Source: Scatophagus argus (lineage: Eukaryota > Chordata > Actinopteri > Scatophagidae). Taken from it: DNA of 64,000 nt. This document shows, in pieces, positions 1-13,941 of the stretch. Every line of letters starts with the position of its first letter. Position 1 is the first letter of the stretch. Made by a program: the position numbers and the translations under genes. The notes beneath the pieces are model-generated. The model was not told the origin of the DNA. It saw only the letters and a program-made list of their open reading frames with translations, and searched no databases. The stretch covers positions 7,347,501 to 7,411,500 of the forward strand of contig NC_058511.1 in assembly GCF_020382885.2 (NCBI RefSeq). The letters run 5' to 3'.

Positions 1-696
1 TAGAATGACGTCTATTCAATTATTACCATTAGTATAAAATCTACTGATTTCATGTTAATTGTTAACAATGCTGCTCTAAACTACAAACGTAGTTTGCAAC
101 AAGAGGGGGCATCATCTCCAAACCACACAACTTCTGATTATCTGAGGCTTATAAAAATGGCTGATGAAGGCCATTAACATGAAGCCCAAAAAGAGGGAAA
201 TATCTATTTGGTAATAGGGTCAGACAAACAAAACATAAAGACAGGCACTCCTTGTGCGAAGTACAATCCAATTCTTCTCCACCTTAAGCCCATGGTATCA
301 AATGGTTACAAAAACAGTTTTGATACAATACTTAGAAACTAAAAACAACAGTCGATGCCTTTTCAAAATGTGTTCACATGGAAATGTAAAATATCTCATA
401 TTTAACATGTCTATAACGAGACCGACAAACTGAGGTAAACTCACTGGCTGTCTGCAGCTAAGTGATGAGTGTATACTGTCAGTATGACACAGAGCTGGCA
501 GAAAAAAACTCCACTCTGGATGTGTGAGACAAACATACCCATTCTGAAAACTTGTGTAGAAGCTTCAAAAAGGGCTTTGATTGTAAGATACAACTGAAGT
601 CACAAGTGACGAGCCTTTTAAGGGCTGATTCGTTGAAAACACTGTGTGACTCTAGTGTGACAAGTGTCAGTTTCTTTAACAAACAACTGCATGGAG

Positions 697-703
697 GAGG
701 TAG
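697..703 (-). promoter_or_regulatory. let-7 seed match (7-mer CTACCTC)
   Basis: Plus strand GAGGTAG preceded by G, inside a G-rich stretch, so chance occurrence is more likely here than at the other sites. It pairs with the 8-mer at 751-758. Confidence 0.4.
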
Positions 704-750
704 AGGGGGGGCTGGGAGGAGGTAAGGAGTTTGTGGAGGAACAGCGCGTA

Positions 751-758
751 TGAGGTAG
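751..758 (-). promoter_or_regulatory. let-7 seed match (8-mer CTACCTCA)
   Basis: Plus strand TGAGGTAG, giving an 8-mer in the mRNA sense. It lies about 2.6 kb after the stop and about 50 bases from another 7-mer, a spacing at which paired miRNA sites can cooperate. Confidence 0.55.
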
Positions 759-970
759 GCTTTTGCTGTAAACAAAAAAAGAGAGTTTTGCAGTAAAAAG
801 AAAAAAGTAACTCATCAAATCTGGGAAGGAAGACCAGGGAGTCTGTGGCAACACTAGGGAAATTCTCACACCTCAGTACAATAGAGACCTACAGTTAATT
901 ATACAAGCTCAACCCCCCCCCCAAAAAAACATACAAAACAAAAAGAAATGCACAACTATGTATAACTCAA

Positions 971-977
971 GAGGTAG
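971..977 (-). promoter_or_regulatory. let-7 seed match (7-mer CTACCTC)
   Basis: Plus strand GAGGTAG preceded by A, so the site is a 7-mer without the terminal A. It lies about 2.4 kb after the lin28b stop; use depends on the 3'UTR reaching this far. Confidence 0.5.
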
Positions 978-1699
978 TTGCTAATATCAGTACATGAATC
1001 AGTTACATACGTATGTCTCTTCGCCATTGCTTAACAGAGTTTGTTGAGTCAGTCAGTGGATGATTCCCAAAAGAATAAAATACATTTTTTTGGTTAATTC
1101 CCTGAGAACAGTTCATCATCCTGAGAGGAATTGTGTGTAAAAATGTAAAAATACATCATACAAAAAGATGTTGTTTTCATAAAGATTTGAGCATGGGCTG
1201 TGCTCCTAATGTGGTTTGGTCATTCATTTTTTTTTCTGTCATGCTGCATTGTCAAGATTTGATATTTACCGCACGCACACATTCAAAAAGCTGTACATTA
1301 AAAAAAAAAAAATAACAAACTGCAGTGTTGCGCTTTCAGCAATAAGTCCCTCTTATTCTGAAAGAGCAAGGACAGCAAGCACTTCAGCAAGTCTTAACTT
1401 TAAATGCCTTCAAAAAAAAAATAAAGCCAAACTCTTTGGTATAGAAATATACCAAAGAAAGTTGGTTGTCTATTTTAGAGCTTTTCAAAACACACAAGCT
1501 AGTTTGATATCATCATACAAAGTTATTTGATTTGTCAGAACATTAAGATACAACTCCAAAGCGACCCGACATGAACTTTTGTGAGGTGTCGACTTCAGAT
1601 GAGCTCTTTTCACATTCAATATGGTCAGAGAAGAGTTGTTAGGTCACAAATAAGTGCCACTAAAGCCATGCTTGGGATTCAAGTTATACTAAAAGCAGC

Positions 1700-1757
1700 A
1701 CTCTTTCTCTCTCTCTCTCTCTCTTTCTCTTTCTTTCTCTCTTTCTCTTTCTCTTCA
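1700..1757. repeat. CT/CTTT pyrimidine microsatellite
   Basis: Alternating CT and TTTC units on the plus strand, a purine tract in the lin28b transcript. The long Lys/Arg/Glu frame on the minus strand is an artefact of this repeat. Confidence 0.85.
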
Positions 1758-2521
1758 GTGAGTCTGAAGCAGCAGCAGCAGTGACGGCATCTCGTCGCAC
1801 AACCTGGCTGGTGCTAACTAACAACTGGTAGGCACAGATGGAAGAGGAAACGGGTGGTTCGAGCTTACTGCTAACACAGCTTGGAGAGCCAACAGCTTGA
1901 CGTTCTGCAACATTCATTTCTGAGAGGAAGAATTGGTGAGGTATTAAGTAGGTAGAGCAGCTCTGATGATACTGTAATGGTCTGACACTACACCTGTAAT
2001 CAAAACAAGGTGAGTCTTTGTGCTGGCTGACTATTTGAATTAAAAAAGAAGAGGGACTACAGTAAAATAAAAAACAAACAAAAAACAAAAATAGAGGTCA
2101 GTTTGATTTGGATGAAAACTGTTAAATAGAGAGAGAGCTACAAGTTTTTCACACAATAAAGTATCCCATGCAATATACAGGGCTATTCATCTATGTCAGA
2201 GCTATTTCCTTATATATGCATTACTTAAAGTTAATAGAATTTCAATTATATCTTGTGACTTTACATATATATTAATGACTTATACTATGATTTATAAACC
2301 GTAATGTTATTTTCAACTAATTATGCAAGAAACCAAAATGGAAGTCTAATGTTCAGTTCATTACCTTGAGTCTAAAACTATGAGCTAGCTGGATTATACG
2401 ATGTCTTATATAAGGTGTGTCTATCTCTCATAACAGGAAACTGAAAGTTGATAGTGTTGACTCGCACCTGGAGCTGAGGCGATTCCAGTCTGAGAGTTGT
2501 GCTTCCTTTCAGAGCATGCAC

Positions 2522-2525
2522 AACA

Positions 2526-2563
<38 letters not shown>
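2522..2563. repeat. (CA)n microsatellite
   Basis: About 20 CA units with a single AT interruption. It creates spurious His-Thr frames on the plus strand and Cys-Val frames on the minus strand. Confidence 0.9.
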
Positions 2564-2565
<2 letters not shown>

Positions 2566-3252
2566 TCAATCCCACACTTTCTTAGTCTTGCACATGCACA
2601 CACAAACACACTTGATCACTCCTTGACAATCAGTTGGTCCAGTCTGCTTCATGTAAGAGAGAGGTATGCAATGAGTGTTTCAAGATTCTAGAGAATGTGT
2701 TTAGCAGCCCACTGTTTTAAAGAAATTCCCTCTGGGATCCATAAAGTTTCCCTCAAGATTTTCATAAATCAAGCTAACAATCCTACAGGTCTGGATTATC
2801 ACTTCGAGGGGTTGCAAGCTTTTAAAAGTCTTCTAATCCTTCTTAAAATGAGCTACCGTGTGTGCTAAAAGGATGCATCATGATTTTCGGAATGGTTAGG
2901 CCTGCAGGATATAAATTTGTGGCTTTAAACAACAACTGTAGGGAAAAAGCATTCAAAATGGCCAACACTTAGGTCAAAGAGGGAAAAAATGAGGATCAAA
3001 CCACGATTCATACCATGACGTTTCACTTTCGAGCTGCACTGATTGAAACAAGAAAAACAGTCATTCCCTGCAGTCACCATTCCAGTGGTGGTTGCCGTAG
3101 CTGCACCAGGTGACCGCAAGTCAGTCACACACATTCACACACGTCTGTACCCCGGTGATCGTTGCCATAGCTGCGCTGGTTAGAAAAATAAAATAAGAAA
3201 AAAATAATATAAAAGTAAAGAAATCAAGACCTCCCATTTTTTTTCACAGGTG

Positions 3253-3260
3253 TGAGGTAG
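3253..3260 (-). promoter_or_regulatory. let-7 seed match (8-mer CTACCTCA)
   Basis: The plus strand reads TGAGGTAG, so the lin28b mRNA reads CTACCTCA, a full 8-mer match to let-7. It lies about 90 bases after the stop codon. let-7 represses LIN28B through 3'UTR sites in other vertebrates, forming a double-negative loop. Confidence 0.7.
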
Positions 3261-3348
3261 ATGAGGCGGGGACTTCAGCTATCCTTGATTGAAGGGAGAC
3301 ATGTGGGTCAGGGGTGAGCAGTGAAAGCTTCACCGCTATGGGCTGTTT

Positions 3349-3658
3349 TCAGGATTTCCTCCACCTTTGGGTCCGAGGGCCGCGTGTGTGGGGCTCCTCG
3401 GGGGAGGAGGAGGAGCCCTCCATGGGGGACGAACCGGAGCGCTCCTCCTCCTCTGGGGGGCAGAGGTAGGGCCCGGTCCCTGGGCTGAAGGCCGAGGTAG
3501 ACGCATGTTGGTCCTGAGAGCCTGTGGCAGGCGCCAGCGCCTTGTGGGGACACTGAGCCACCATGTGCGTGATGCTCTGGCAGTAGTGGCATTTCTTTGG
3601 CTGAGGGGGCAGGCCACACTCCTTGGCATGGTGATCCAGACCTCCACAGTTATAACAA
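3349..3658 (-). CDS. lin28b: lin28b coding exon 4 (CCHC zinc knuckles and tail)
   Basis: 310 bases including the stop at 3349-3351. Encodes both CCHC knuckles (pattern C-x2-C-x4-H-x4-C twice, spaced as in Lin28) and a low-complexity acidic/Ser-rich tail (PEEEERSGSS, SSSSPEEP). A 111-codon plus-strand frame across the same bases is its antisense shadow. Confidence 0.95.
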
Positions 3659-6600
3659 CTGCAGTGGAGAGAGGAGACAGGAAGGAAAGACAGAATACAT
3701 GAGAGGATGACAAAAACCCTTATCACATGATTCCTTTCTTTTGTAAAACGCGTAATAGTTTTAAATCTGGGGACATTACTGAGGCGTGTAAATCCTCGTA
3801 AAATATCAGCACTGCTGAGTTGAAATGCCAACTGCTCCTACTAGAATTCACCACTAGATGGTAGTATGACACATGGTATCACTCTGGATCAAATTAGCAC
3901 TGTGTGGCATGCGAAACTACATGCTGTTATTGAATTTGACAAGAAGCAATTGGGTGCTGAAAGAGTAAAAAAAAAAGAAAAATGTTGGTAAATGTGGCCA
4001 AGAATTCAGCGTATCAGGGTGCCACCAACTGTTTTTTGTTTTTTGATTCTTTTGGCTATATATCTACTGGCAAAAGATGCTCTCAATCAAGGTTTGATCT
4101 AAAAATAAATGTCACATTTAGGGTTCATTGTCTTTGTTTTATTGTTAATCTACCATGCAACACCCGACAGGCCACAAAGTCTGCAACAGGTGACCCATAC
4201 ACTGTTCTGAAATAGGTCTTATACCAGTGTAACTGTGTTGTGTGTTGATTTTCACTGAAGCATATGTCTAAACAAGGCCTTTTAATTAAAAGCTAAAAGC
4301 AGAAGTAGCACACAATAATTAAAACAATGATTCACTATCATAGTTTTAAAGTGCAGCCAACTAAAGGACCATAGACTCAGTCGCCAGCATGTTAGCAAAC
4401 TGATGCCACTTCATAAGAAAACAAATCTTGCCAGGTTTTTCTGAAGAAGTCTGTTTCAGTCATTTTAGCATGGCCATTTAAATGAACAGACATAATGAAA
4501 CAATGATGCGTTAAATGCATCAAATCTTTAGCAAAATTAAAATTGTATATTGATATGTTTATCATTAATAATTAATTTAGAAATCTTAAAATTTAAATAT
4601 TTAACATAACTTGGATAACTCACATTGTGCAGGGGTTACTTATACGAAACAAACTGCTGAAGCTAAAATGACTCAAAGACTTTAAACTATATACATTTAA
4701 ATACGTACAGAAAACAAAATTCAACTACAATTCAATTTTTCTTGGCAACAACATGTGCAGCACGGACGGAACATTGTGTCGCTGCTCTTTAGTATTGCAC
4801 AATAAGCTGTCTGGAGATCTTTAAAAATCAATTAAGATTAATTATTGTATGCTGTAAAAATATATATATTTGACACCTGATATCTTGTGATGAAGCATAT
4901 TTTATATAAAAGAACTGGAGACAACATCTGATACCACCCTGAAGAAGACCAGCTAGCTGAAAACATTTGGGGAATCACACGTGGTGTACATTTCATTTTG
5001 ATGGAGACATTTTTCTTAGTACCTCAGTGAGAACTTCCACAATCTGCTGCTTTCATAATTAATGTCTTCGGTTATTGCTTCAACAGACACTGAGTATTTG
5101 AGCACAGTTCTTACATCACACATGTTAAAAGTCTACAAGGCACCACTTTTAAGTATAGTCTACACTATTTAACAGAATGACCAGCAGGGGTCAGAGCAGC
5201 GTAACTGCCACAGGAGCCGCTCACACTGAGCGCGCTCACAAGACTGATGACATCACAGACATCTACCTGCCATCTCTGAATCCAATACTGCCTTGCTGCC
5301 ACCTCAGTAGAAGGCAGAGATACTTGACCTAACACTGGATCAATTATCCCAAATAAACTGAATTATTCAGCTGTGTAAAACAATCAGGGAGCCTTCTCTC
5401 CCAGATACTGTTTCCTCCTTTCTAACAAAACCTTTTCTCTTCACACCTCAAAAACTGGATGACACAGGGCTGCAGCAGCCATGCTGAGGCAACGCCAAGC
5501 ATAAAGAGTGGCAGAGCTGGACTTTCTAATGTAAATGTACCCCTGTGGTCATGTGATGCCTTCCTACAACACATATACTCGCCTGTGCCTGGTAGGGATT
5601 GCTGTAACTCATTCTCTGTCAGAAAGAGGATGAGGAACCCTCTGCTTCAACCACCAGGCGTTTTAAAGGAGCTCCATATGGCTCCCTCTGACAGATTTTA
5701 GCAAAGCAGCCTTCAGGATTTTACTGAGGACAAAACAACCGATTGAGCCACTGCCGCATTGAGATGCATATAAGTCCAATCCATCCCTTTGCTAATGCTG
5801 TCTCTAATGTAAAAGCTGGCAAATTGATTTAAAATAGAGGCAATGGCAGGCAAAGTGCTCTATTCAGTTCCTTGTTATGGCGCACAATAACCATAGCAAC
5901 AGGCATGTACTCGGGCAGATTGAACAGATTTAATCTATAATCTCAGCCCACTCAGAAATAGCTCACTGCAGCAAGATGTACGTATAACATGTGTCTCCTT
6001 CTACCAGAGGCAGCACTGCTTTCTGAATGTAAGCCCCGAACACTCACATACATTCAGGTTTCTTTAGATGTAGCTGAGGATGGTGAGATGTGCATGCATA
6101 TGAATCATTACATTCCCGCAGACACAGAAATCATTAAAAAATGATTGAAAAAAAAATTCCCTCTTTCAATTTCATCATGGTTCTTACTTTTGTTCTTACT
6201 CACCGGTCTCCCTTTGGTTTGCGTTTCTGGAGTGGGACCTTCCCTTTGGGTCTCCTCTCGCTGCCTGCACAGGGTCCCCCACCAGGTCCGGTCACCAGCA
6301 GGGACTCCAGGCCCTTCGAGGACTTCTTATAGGTGAATTCCACCTGCTCACCCTCCTTTAAGCTGCGGAAGCCCTCCATCACCAGTTTGCTCTGTTGGGA
6401 GGAAAAGGCAATCATCCATTTAAAAGCAGCAGGCACTTATAGCTCAGTGAAGTCCTCAAAACAAATGCCTGCATTACACAAGGGGTCTGTTTATAACTCA
6501 GGGGATGCACAGGTTGTCATAGACTGACAGTATGGAAATTACTCTGTCAGTATTAATGCATACAGTTTCACCTGTTTCTGTAAGTTACTTTGGGCATCTA

Positions 6601-9600
6601 CACGTCCTTGAATAATGCTGAATCATTTGGGGGCCGTTGAATAACCTCTAATGATGAAATAAACCGACAAAGACTCTAAGCTTTAGACCTTTCAATAGAC
6701 AAATGAAAGGTACGCAGAGGATTTGTGTTGAGCAGAACAGGGCATTTTTCAATGGAAAGACTCAATTTATTGCTTTAGTTCTTATGTTCTGTCCGCACAG
6801 CATTGAAGCTCAAAATTAATATTAAGCAAGTCCACACCCATTGGAGCTAAAGTATTGAACAACTAACCAAAAGCAGGAAGAGACAACTCCCAAATAAAGA
6901 CTTTTCACCTCCAAATAATTGTCACTGAAGAATCACCACATTGTTAACACTTACTGTGTTTTAGCGCTTACTGTGGGCGTTTGCGCGCACTGCTGCATGC
7001 GGCAAACACAGCATCTAGTGTAGCACACAATGTATACACTGAATGTATACATTGACTGTATGTGGTTTGCACCAACTGTCATGACGGTTTGTGCACAGAC
7101 GGGACTTTATCTCACACACATCGTCCTTGCTGTTCTAGCTTTATCTATTTTTCACAGAGACACCACTTCCTATTTCTTGTGCAGGGAGAAAGCCAAGCAT
7201 GTCGCACCCATGCAATCATTTTCTCTCAGCACATCCACCATCCATCTTATCTACATGATCGGTATTATTGATTTAGTTACTACATAACCACTGGACAATG
7301 ATTTATGCCTTGTTGATCGCACAGAACGGACGGCTGATGTGCACTGTGCCCATGACCTTCAGAAATCGTAGCAAGCCCTGCGGATCTCACCATGGGTAAA
7401 CACACCCACGCAAGCATGCAGGGTTGCAGAGCAAACCTACTACCTACTATACATCGAGGACTATAAATAACATGCAAGCTATCTGTAAATTCACCGCCTG
7501 CTGTTGAGGCAGATGTGTAGGAGACAGGAAGAGAAATGAATGAGCAGAGGGAATCAAATGCAAAACTGTAAAGGAAGGCAAGAAAATATGCTCAGCAGCA
7601 TATTTTTTCTATATTGTCTGTGTCAACGACTGCACTTACAAGAAGGTGCTCTATAGGTGGTCCATTATTAGGTATAAATGAATATGTAAGAGAGAGTTTT
7701 TAAAAAAGTGGGAATGTATAAACAGTAAAAGGAAAGAAAGTGACAAAAGAAGTGTGAATTAATTACAAAGTGAGAATAGCCTTCGAGCTTCCTGCAGTCT
7801 GATGAATATCTAACTGACTACTGCTGGATCGTGACATTAAAAACATAAAAATGTTACTGGCATAAATTTGGGATTACAGAAGAGTGGAAAAATACCTTAA
7901 AAGTAGTTTCTGTTTTGTTGTATGCTTTTAAATCAACAAGAATAAACTTTAAAAAATTGTTAATTCTTTTCATTAACAAAAGATCTTTTTTTAAGCTTAA
8001 TTTAGAATAATAAAAAAATAATGCAGTGAAACAGTATAATCAAATAAAAGAATTCTCTGCATCCGTTAATGCATCTTGCACACTACCTCACTGCAGAATA
8101 GTTTATTCTAAAACTTCTATATATTCTAATGACATTTAAATCAAATACAAACCTCAATGTGTCATAATGTGACAAAGATGTTCAGGTAATGCACAAAAGG
8201 CTTTTCAGAGTATAACAATTTAATTTCACAATCGTGTATTAAATAAAATAGGTTTAGGTTAACTAAAAGGGATTTTTCATTGAATTACATTTCACAAATA
8301 TTCATTTTAACAACTTGTACAACTTAAATGAGTTGTAATTAGTTTTATACCAAACTCTCTAAAGGATTTTGTTGGAAAGATAAACTTAATCCATAAACAC
8401 AATTTTTTACATACTTTTGATGAAAAAGAAAATAGGTTAATAGGTTTCTCCTCTACCAGAAGAACTAAAATTTTTCTACTAAAAATTAAGGGCTATGAAA
8501 TCTGCAGCCCAAATCTGTATCCAATGAATTTAAACACTCCTTAAAATTGACAACCACAAATACAGACAAGTCATGTATTTGTTAATTTCTTTTAAAGAAA
8601 AAAAAATATTTATACATAACCATCTATCTTCAGGCAATTTTAATATGACTTATACAAATGTTGTCATGTTCACAGATATCACACAGAGTCAATCAAAGCA
8701 ATCAGCAGGAGCAAATTGTGCTTCAGATTTTTTTTAAAAATTAAACTTATATAAAAAAGTTTTATTACAAAGACTTATACCCAACATCAGACTTCTACTG
8801 TTCTTCCTCCTTTATTACACTATTTTTTTAATTTCCAAATTTATAAGAAAGGAAAATTGCTGGTGTTAAAATATTCATTTAAAGTAATTTTCTTAAACAA
8901 ATATAAAAATAAATTCCTCCCTTTCTCTCTCAGATGCCCTCTCTGATTCTCTCCCAGGAGTTCCTGTGTGCATTCAGGTATCTGATTTGGCTTTGAGGAA
9001 AGGACGAAGATCTAGAAATGGAAATGAGTGAAAGCAAAGATTTTGCACAACAGATGTAAGAGATGGATTAAAACAGAAGGGGCGATGAGGAGGTGAGTCA
9101 CAAACTGAGCCTGTGGCTTTACGCAGCCAATAAGCATCGATATCAAGTCGCTCTGCTTCAAAAACAACGAATTCCAAGATTCAGCATTCAATAAGTTATT
9201 AATGCATACCTGCCAAAGCTGCAAGGACACACATACACCAAACTTGGCTTTCTTTCTTTTTTTTTTTCTTTCTGTTTTTCAATAAACAACGAAGGAACCA
9301 CAAGCAGTCAATTGATTACACAATTACCATGTAGAACATCCAAATGACTGAGAGGCATTCCTGCAGCACAAATCAGTAGAAGGCAAATTAAAAAAAATTG
9401 CACCCATCCCCCACGAAACAACATGCGTTCTGAATAATGATGAGTAATCATTGACTGGCCTCTAGACTATGTGGCGCATGAGTTCTTCCTGTTCCTCTCC
9501 TGTCTTCAGTCCACAGGCAGCTTGTCTCTCCAGGTCAAAGTTGAGTGGTTTGTCTCAGCTCCCCACCCCCTCTCCAACCCTATCAATGCCCACAATGCAC

Positions 9601-10442
9601 CAGTGAGGAAACCACACAACCCCTTTTGTTCTGCAGAAACGCAGGAAAACACACACATACATAGATATCTCTGACTTGTAAGAGGCAGTGTCACGCTCCT
9701 GCCTTCATGTCTCAGATGAGTTTAATTTCTGAAGCGCGAGCTTGCTGAACTCAGTTGTTCCACAATTACGTAATAAAACGCAACATGTGGATTTACGTGT
9801 GTGTGTGGGGCTCTGTGTCGGCGTATGCATGTGTCGATGTGTGTGAAAAAAAAAAAAAAGAAAAAACTTCACAAATCAGAACTTGTAACCCGAGTCTCCT
9901 CCTCTCGAGTGACCTGGCGGGTGTCCTGACCCGTTTCAGTTTACGCACAGAGGTCAGGAAAGGGCACGGCTGGGGAGAGGGAACGAGAGAACGGTAGAGA
10001 GAGAGAGAGAGAAAGAGAGAGAGGAGGGAGAAAACAAAATGGAGGAGTGGCCTCAAGCAGGGGGGTGGTGGATATAGGAGGGAGTTTGGAGGAGGAGGAA
10101 GGGGGGACTTCATGGAAATGCCTCCAGCGCATTCTGTTCAGCTCCAATGGAGGAGCACCTCCTGATCAGCGGCTGGACCTGGGGGGAGCCCAGGAACAAA
10201 ACCCCCATTTGATCAGAAGCCTCACAGGTCAGCAGCAGAAATCCAGGGGTCAGTGGTATAACCATCGCAGCACCACCTCCTGCTTGACTGGCAGACCACA
10301 CCAGCTCTCAGCGCCACCAGCAGCTACCGTCATCCTAAAAACTGAAGAAACTGAGCCAACAAAATGGATCCCGACACACTCTAAAGGGGCTTGATTATGC
10401 TTACAAGCTTCCTATATGTAATAAATATCTTCCTATAGCTCC

Positions 10443-10476
<34 letters not shown>

Positions 10477-10606
10477 GAAGGAGCCAGCGATCAATACAGC
10501 ATCCTGGATAGAAATAGCCCTCCTTTTCATCAGCCAGGCCCTCGTCATCACCGGGCCCAGCAATCAATACAGGAAGCTGTAACGTGAGGGGACGGGGAAG
10601 AGGAGG

Positions 10607-10670
<64 letters not shown>

Positions 10671-13600
10671 ACCCACCATCCTCCACCAGTCTCTCTCCGT
10701 GGCGACCACCAGCTATAGAATAGCTAATTATGGGAAGCTTTAAATCAGAAGTGGCCCACGCAGAGCTGCGCGCTGCATCGTGCTCGTGTTAAGAGGAAAA
10801 GAGGGCGTGTGCGTGTGTCGAGGTGAGCATGACGGAGATGGCGGTCACCATGTGGCGTGGTGCCATTAAGTAGCTTTTTACACACAGGAAATGCTAAGTG
10901 GACAAAGCTGGTCCAGATCAGCTCAGATGGACGTAACCCGACAGGATGCATATAAACCAAAGAAGAAAGAGGAGAGAAAAGGTTGGATGAAGAAGAAAAA
11001 AAACACACACACATACTCGAGCATGCCGATGAAAACCACCAACAGAGCCGCGCTTGTGACGCTGACACACAACCCCTCCTCAACACGTTGTCATTAGCGG
11101 CCCTGACCCTTGAACCCTGCCCAACCCCCATCAAACACTTAAAAGCCTTCGTGTTTCCCCTGCCTCAAATTAACAACATCCAACAGTCCCGATTATGACT
11201 GGGGCAAATATTTGATCGGGGGGGAAGCACTAGATCACTTTGTTACGTTTATCAGTGTGAGGGGGGAAATGAACCTCGCTGAGGTGACTGGTGATAAAAC
11301 ACACAGCCTGCTAATATCTGGACCCGTTCAAAACACAAGCACAGTTACAAAACTTATCTGTATTTTTATACAAATGGTTGTGTTCTGTGGAAAAGGAAAT
11401 AATAACCTTTTGAGGAAATGAGATCCACTCACAGCAAACTTTTCACGATTTCACGATTGAAGATCTGGTATTCAGTTCAATTCAATTTATTTATATAACG
11501 TCAAGTCACAGTCAAAGTTGACATGACACTTTCCAGAAGGTCTAGACCAAACTCTTTGACTTCGTCTTTAGTGCAGAGAGACTCGACATCCCACCATGTG
11601 CAAGCACTTGGTGACAGTGGTGAGGAAAAACTGCCTTTAGGGAGGCAGAAACCTCAGAACTAGAATATAAAATGTCAAAAAATTGTGAACAATATCATGT
11701 CCTCAATTGGCTTTTTGTTGTTAGACCAACAGTCCAAAACCCAAAGATTCATTTACTACCAGAAATGACACAAAGAAAAGCAGCAAATGTTTACCTTGAT
11801 CAACAAATTTTTGACATTTTTGCTTTAAAACGACTGAAATGATTTACAGTTTATCAAAATGGATGGCAGTTACTCTGCTTTCAATCCACTAATTGATGCA
11901 GCTCTCGCATGTATGCGTGTGTTTACACACACACACACAGGTTGAGAAATAAAAAAGGGTCTTAACTGTTTTTTTTTAATATTTTAAACGTTTTTTGTCA
12001 CTAAACAAGACATTTTCACCACAGTGGATAGCATTAACACACACTGTTCCAAATATTACTTGCTTTTGTCTTTAAGTTGAATAAGCCTTATTATTGCACG
12101 TGGTTGAAAATCAAAATCATTATCTGATTGATTTGATTGCAGCTATTGTTTATTTCTTTTCTTCTGTATGTTTTGCCTGAATTCAACCTACATGCACCAA
12201 CATGGTACATGTCAAACATAATGGAGTGAAATAATGGTTATTAGCTAATTTGTTTGATTAAGACAACGATTTTAAGAGATTATCGTCAAAAAGTGACAGG
12301 TCTGTGCTACCTCTCATTTTTACACGTTTTCTTCTTATCACCTGATTCTTACGCTTACTGACAACCATGTTTTTCATTTGAGTAAAGTTATTTTATCTCT
12401 TTCTCTGTCTTCTAAAGAGAATTTGCCTGTGAAATTGACAACTCAAATCCATCACTGATGCATTTAAAACACTGTTTACAAGACAAAAGTAAAGGTTTTA
12501 CTCTCCAAAAGTAAAGTCTGAACATATGTTTACACTTTTGCATTAAATATATTTTCATATATGGATATACATGCAGACACACTTTAAAAAATGTTCAGAA
12601 TGTTAAAAATGTTTCAAATGTTTTTGTCAATTAGTCGATTTCGATTCGGGCCAGCAGAAGATAACTGATTTGCAACTAATTTGATAATAGATTGTCATAT
12701 TTTGAGCAAAAATGCCAAACATTCTCTAATTCCAGCTTCTTAAATGTGAGGGTTTGATGCTTTTCTTTTTCATAAGAAATAATAAACTGAGCGTCTGTGA
12801 CTTTTGGTAAGATGATGTTGGGCCCTGAGAATAGGCAGTAGGCATTTAACCATTTTTAAAATGTTTGAAGAAAAACAGAAATGAAGAAGAAATTAATTAT
12901 CAAATAATCTGTAGATGAATCCGCAGAATCCAGATAAATGAAATGCACTTGATAAACTCTTCCCTCTGCTAAGTCATAAACCACTTTTAAAGGCAAAAAA
13001 ATTAAAATGCAGAAAAAAGCATCTTTTAAGGGCATATTTACTGAATATGTTTGCATTAGCTTTTATTGATGTTTTATTGCTGAATGCTTCAGTCTGTTGC
13101 AATTTTCTTTCAGTGAAATGGAATTAAATAACGTCCAAGGTGCAAACACTCTGCAGGCGCTCTCAGGCTCTCTATTTCAGGTGATGGTTTTAGCCCTGCA
13201 ATGCTCGCCACTCCACCACCTTTCCAATTACCAATCATCTCCGCTGTATGTGGCCAGCTCCTCAAAAGGAAGTCACATGACTAGTCTTTCTTCTTCTTTT
13301 GCATTTTTTGATGTGCAGAGGAGAAGGGTGGGTTTGGGGAAGGAGGTGCTGGGTGGGATGGGGGGAGGGGGGTGGTGGCAGTAGTGTTGCTGTAGGAGAG
13401 ACAAAGCCTGATACTGGCTATCTGGAGGCAGAGATGGGTGGGGCCTGCATGCCAAACGGTGACACGGACCAGAGGTTAATCTCACTAGGGGCCCACTTTA
13501 ACCTCGCTACACAAAACACACACACACACTCTCGCGCGCGCACACACACACTCAAAACCTAAAACATCTTACAACGGTTCACATGTAGACATCCACAACC

Positions 13601-13900
13601 TGGTGGTTGAGAGCGAAAGTAGCAAACACACACACACACACACACACATAGGGCCTCTACAAATTGAACACACACTCTGGATGTTTCGAGAGAATAGCAG
13701 CAAGCAGCAGCAGCAGCAAACTGTTCAACATTTCAAACTGATTACCGACAAAGGGCAAGCAGCCCCCCACCTCACCACCACCACACATACACCCCTTCAC
13801 CCCACCCAACCCTCCTGCCTTTTTGTCTTTAAAGAAATTCCTCTTTTTAAAGAATGCTGTAGGAGAGAGCAACCCCCATGTCCCAGCAGGAACTCACACA

Positions 13901-13941
<41 letters not shown>

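Larger units (their letters stand above)
1..3348 (-). other. lin28b: Presumed lin28b 3'UTR / downstream region
   Basis: No other gene is seen between the lin28b stop and the left edge. LIN28B transcripts are known for multi-kilobase 3'UTRs. I saw no AATAAA on the minus strand here, so the cleavage site may lie to the left of the window. Four let-7 seed matches lie on the minus strand, and CT and CA microsatellites at about 1700-1757 and 2522-2563. The extent of the UTR is inference. Confidence 0.55.

Noticed and set aside
3367..3702. 111-codon plus-strand frame
   Set aside because: Antisense shadow of lin28b exon 4.
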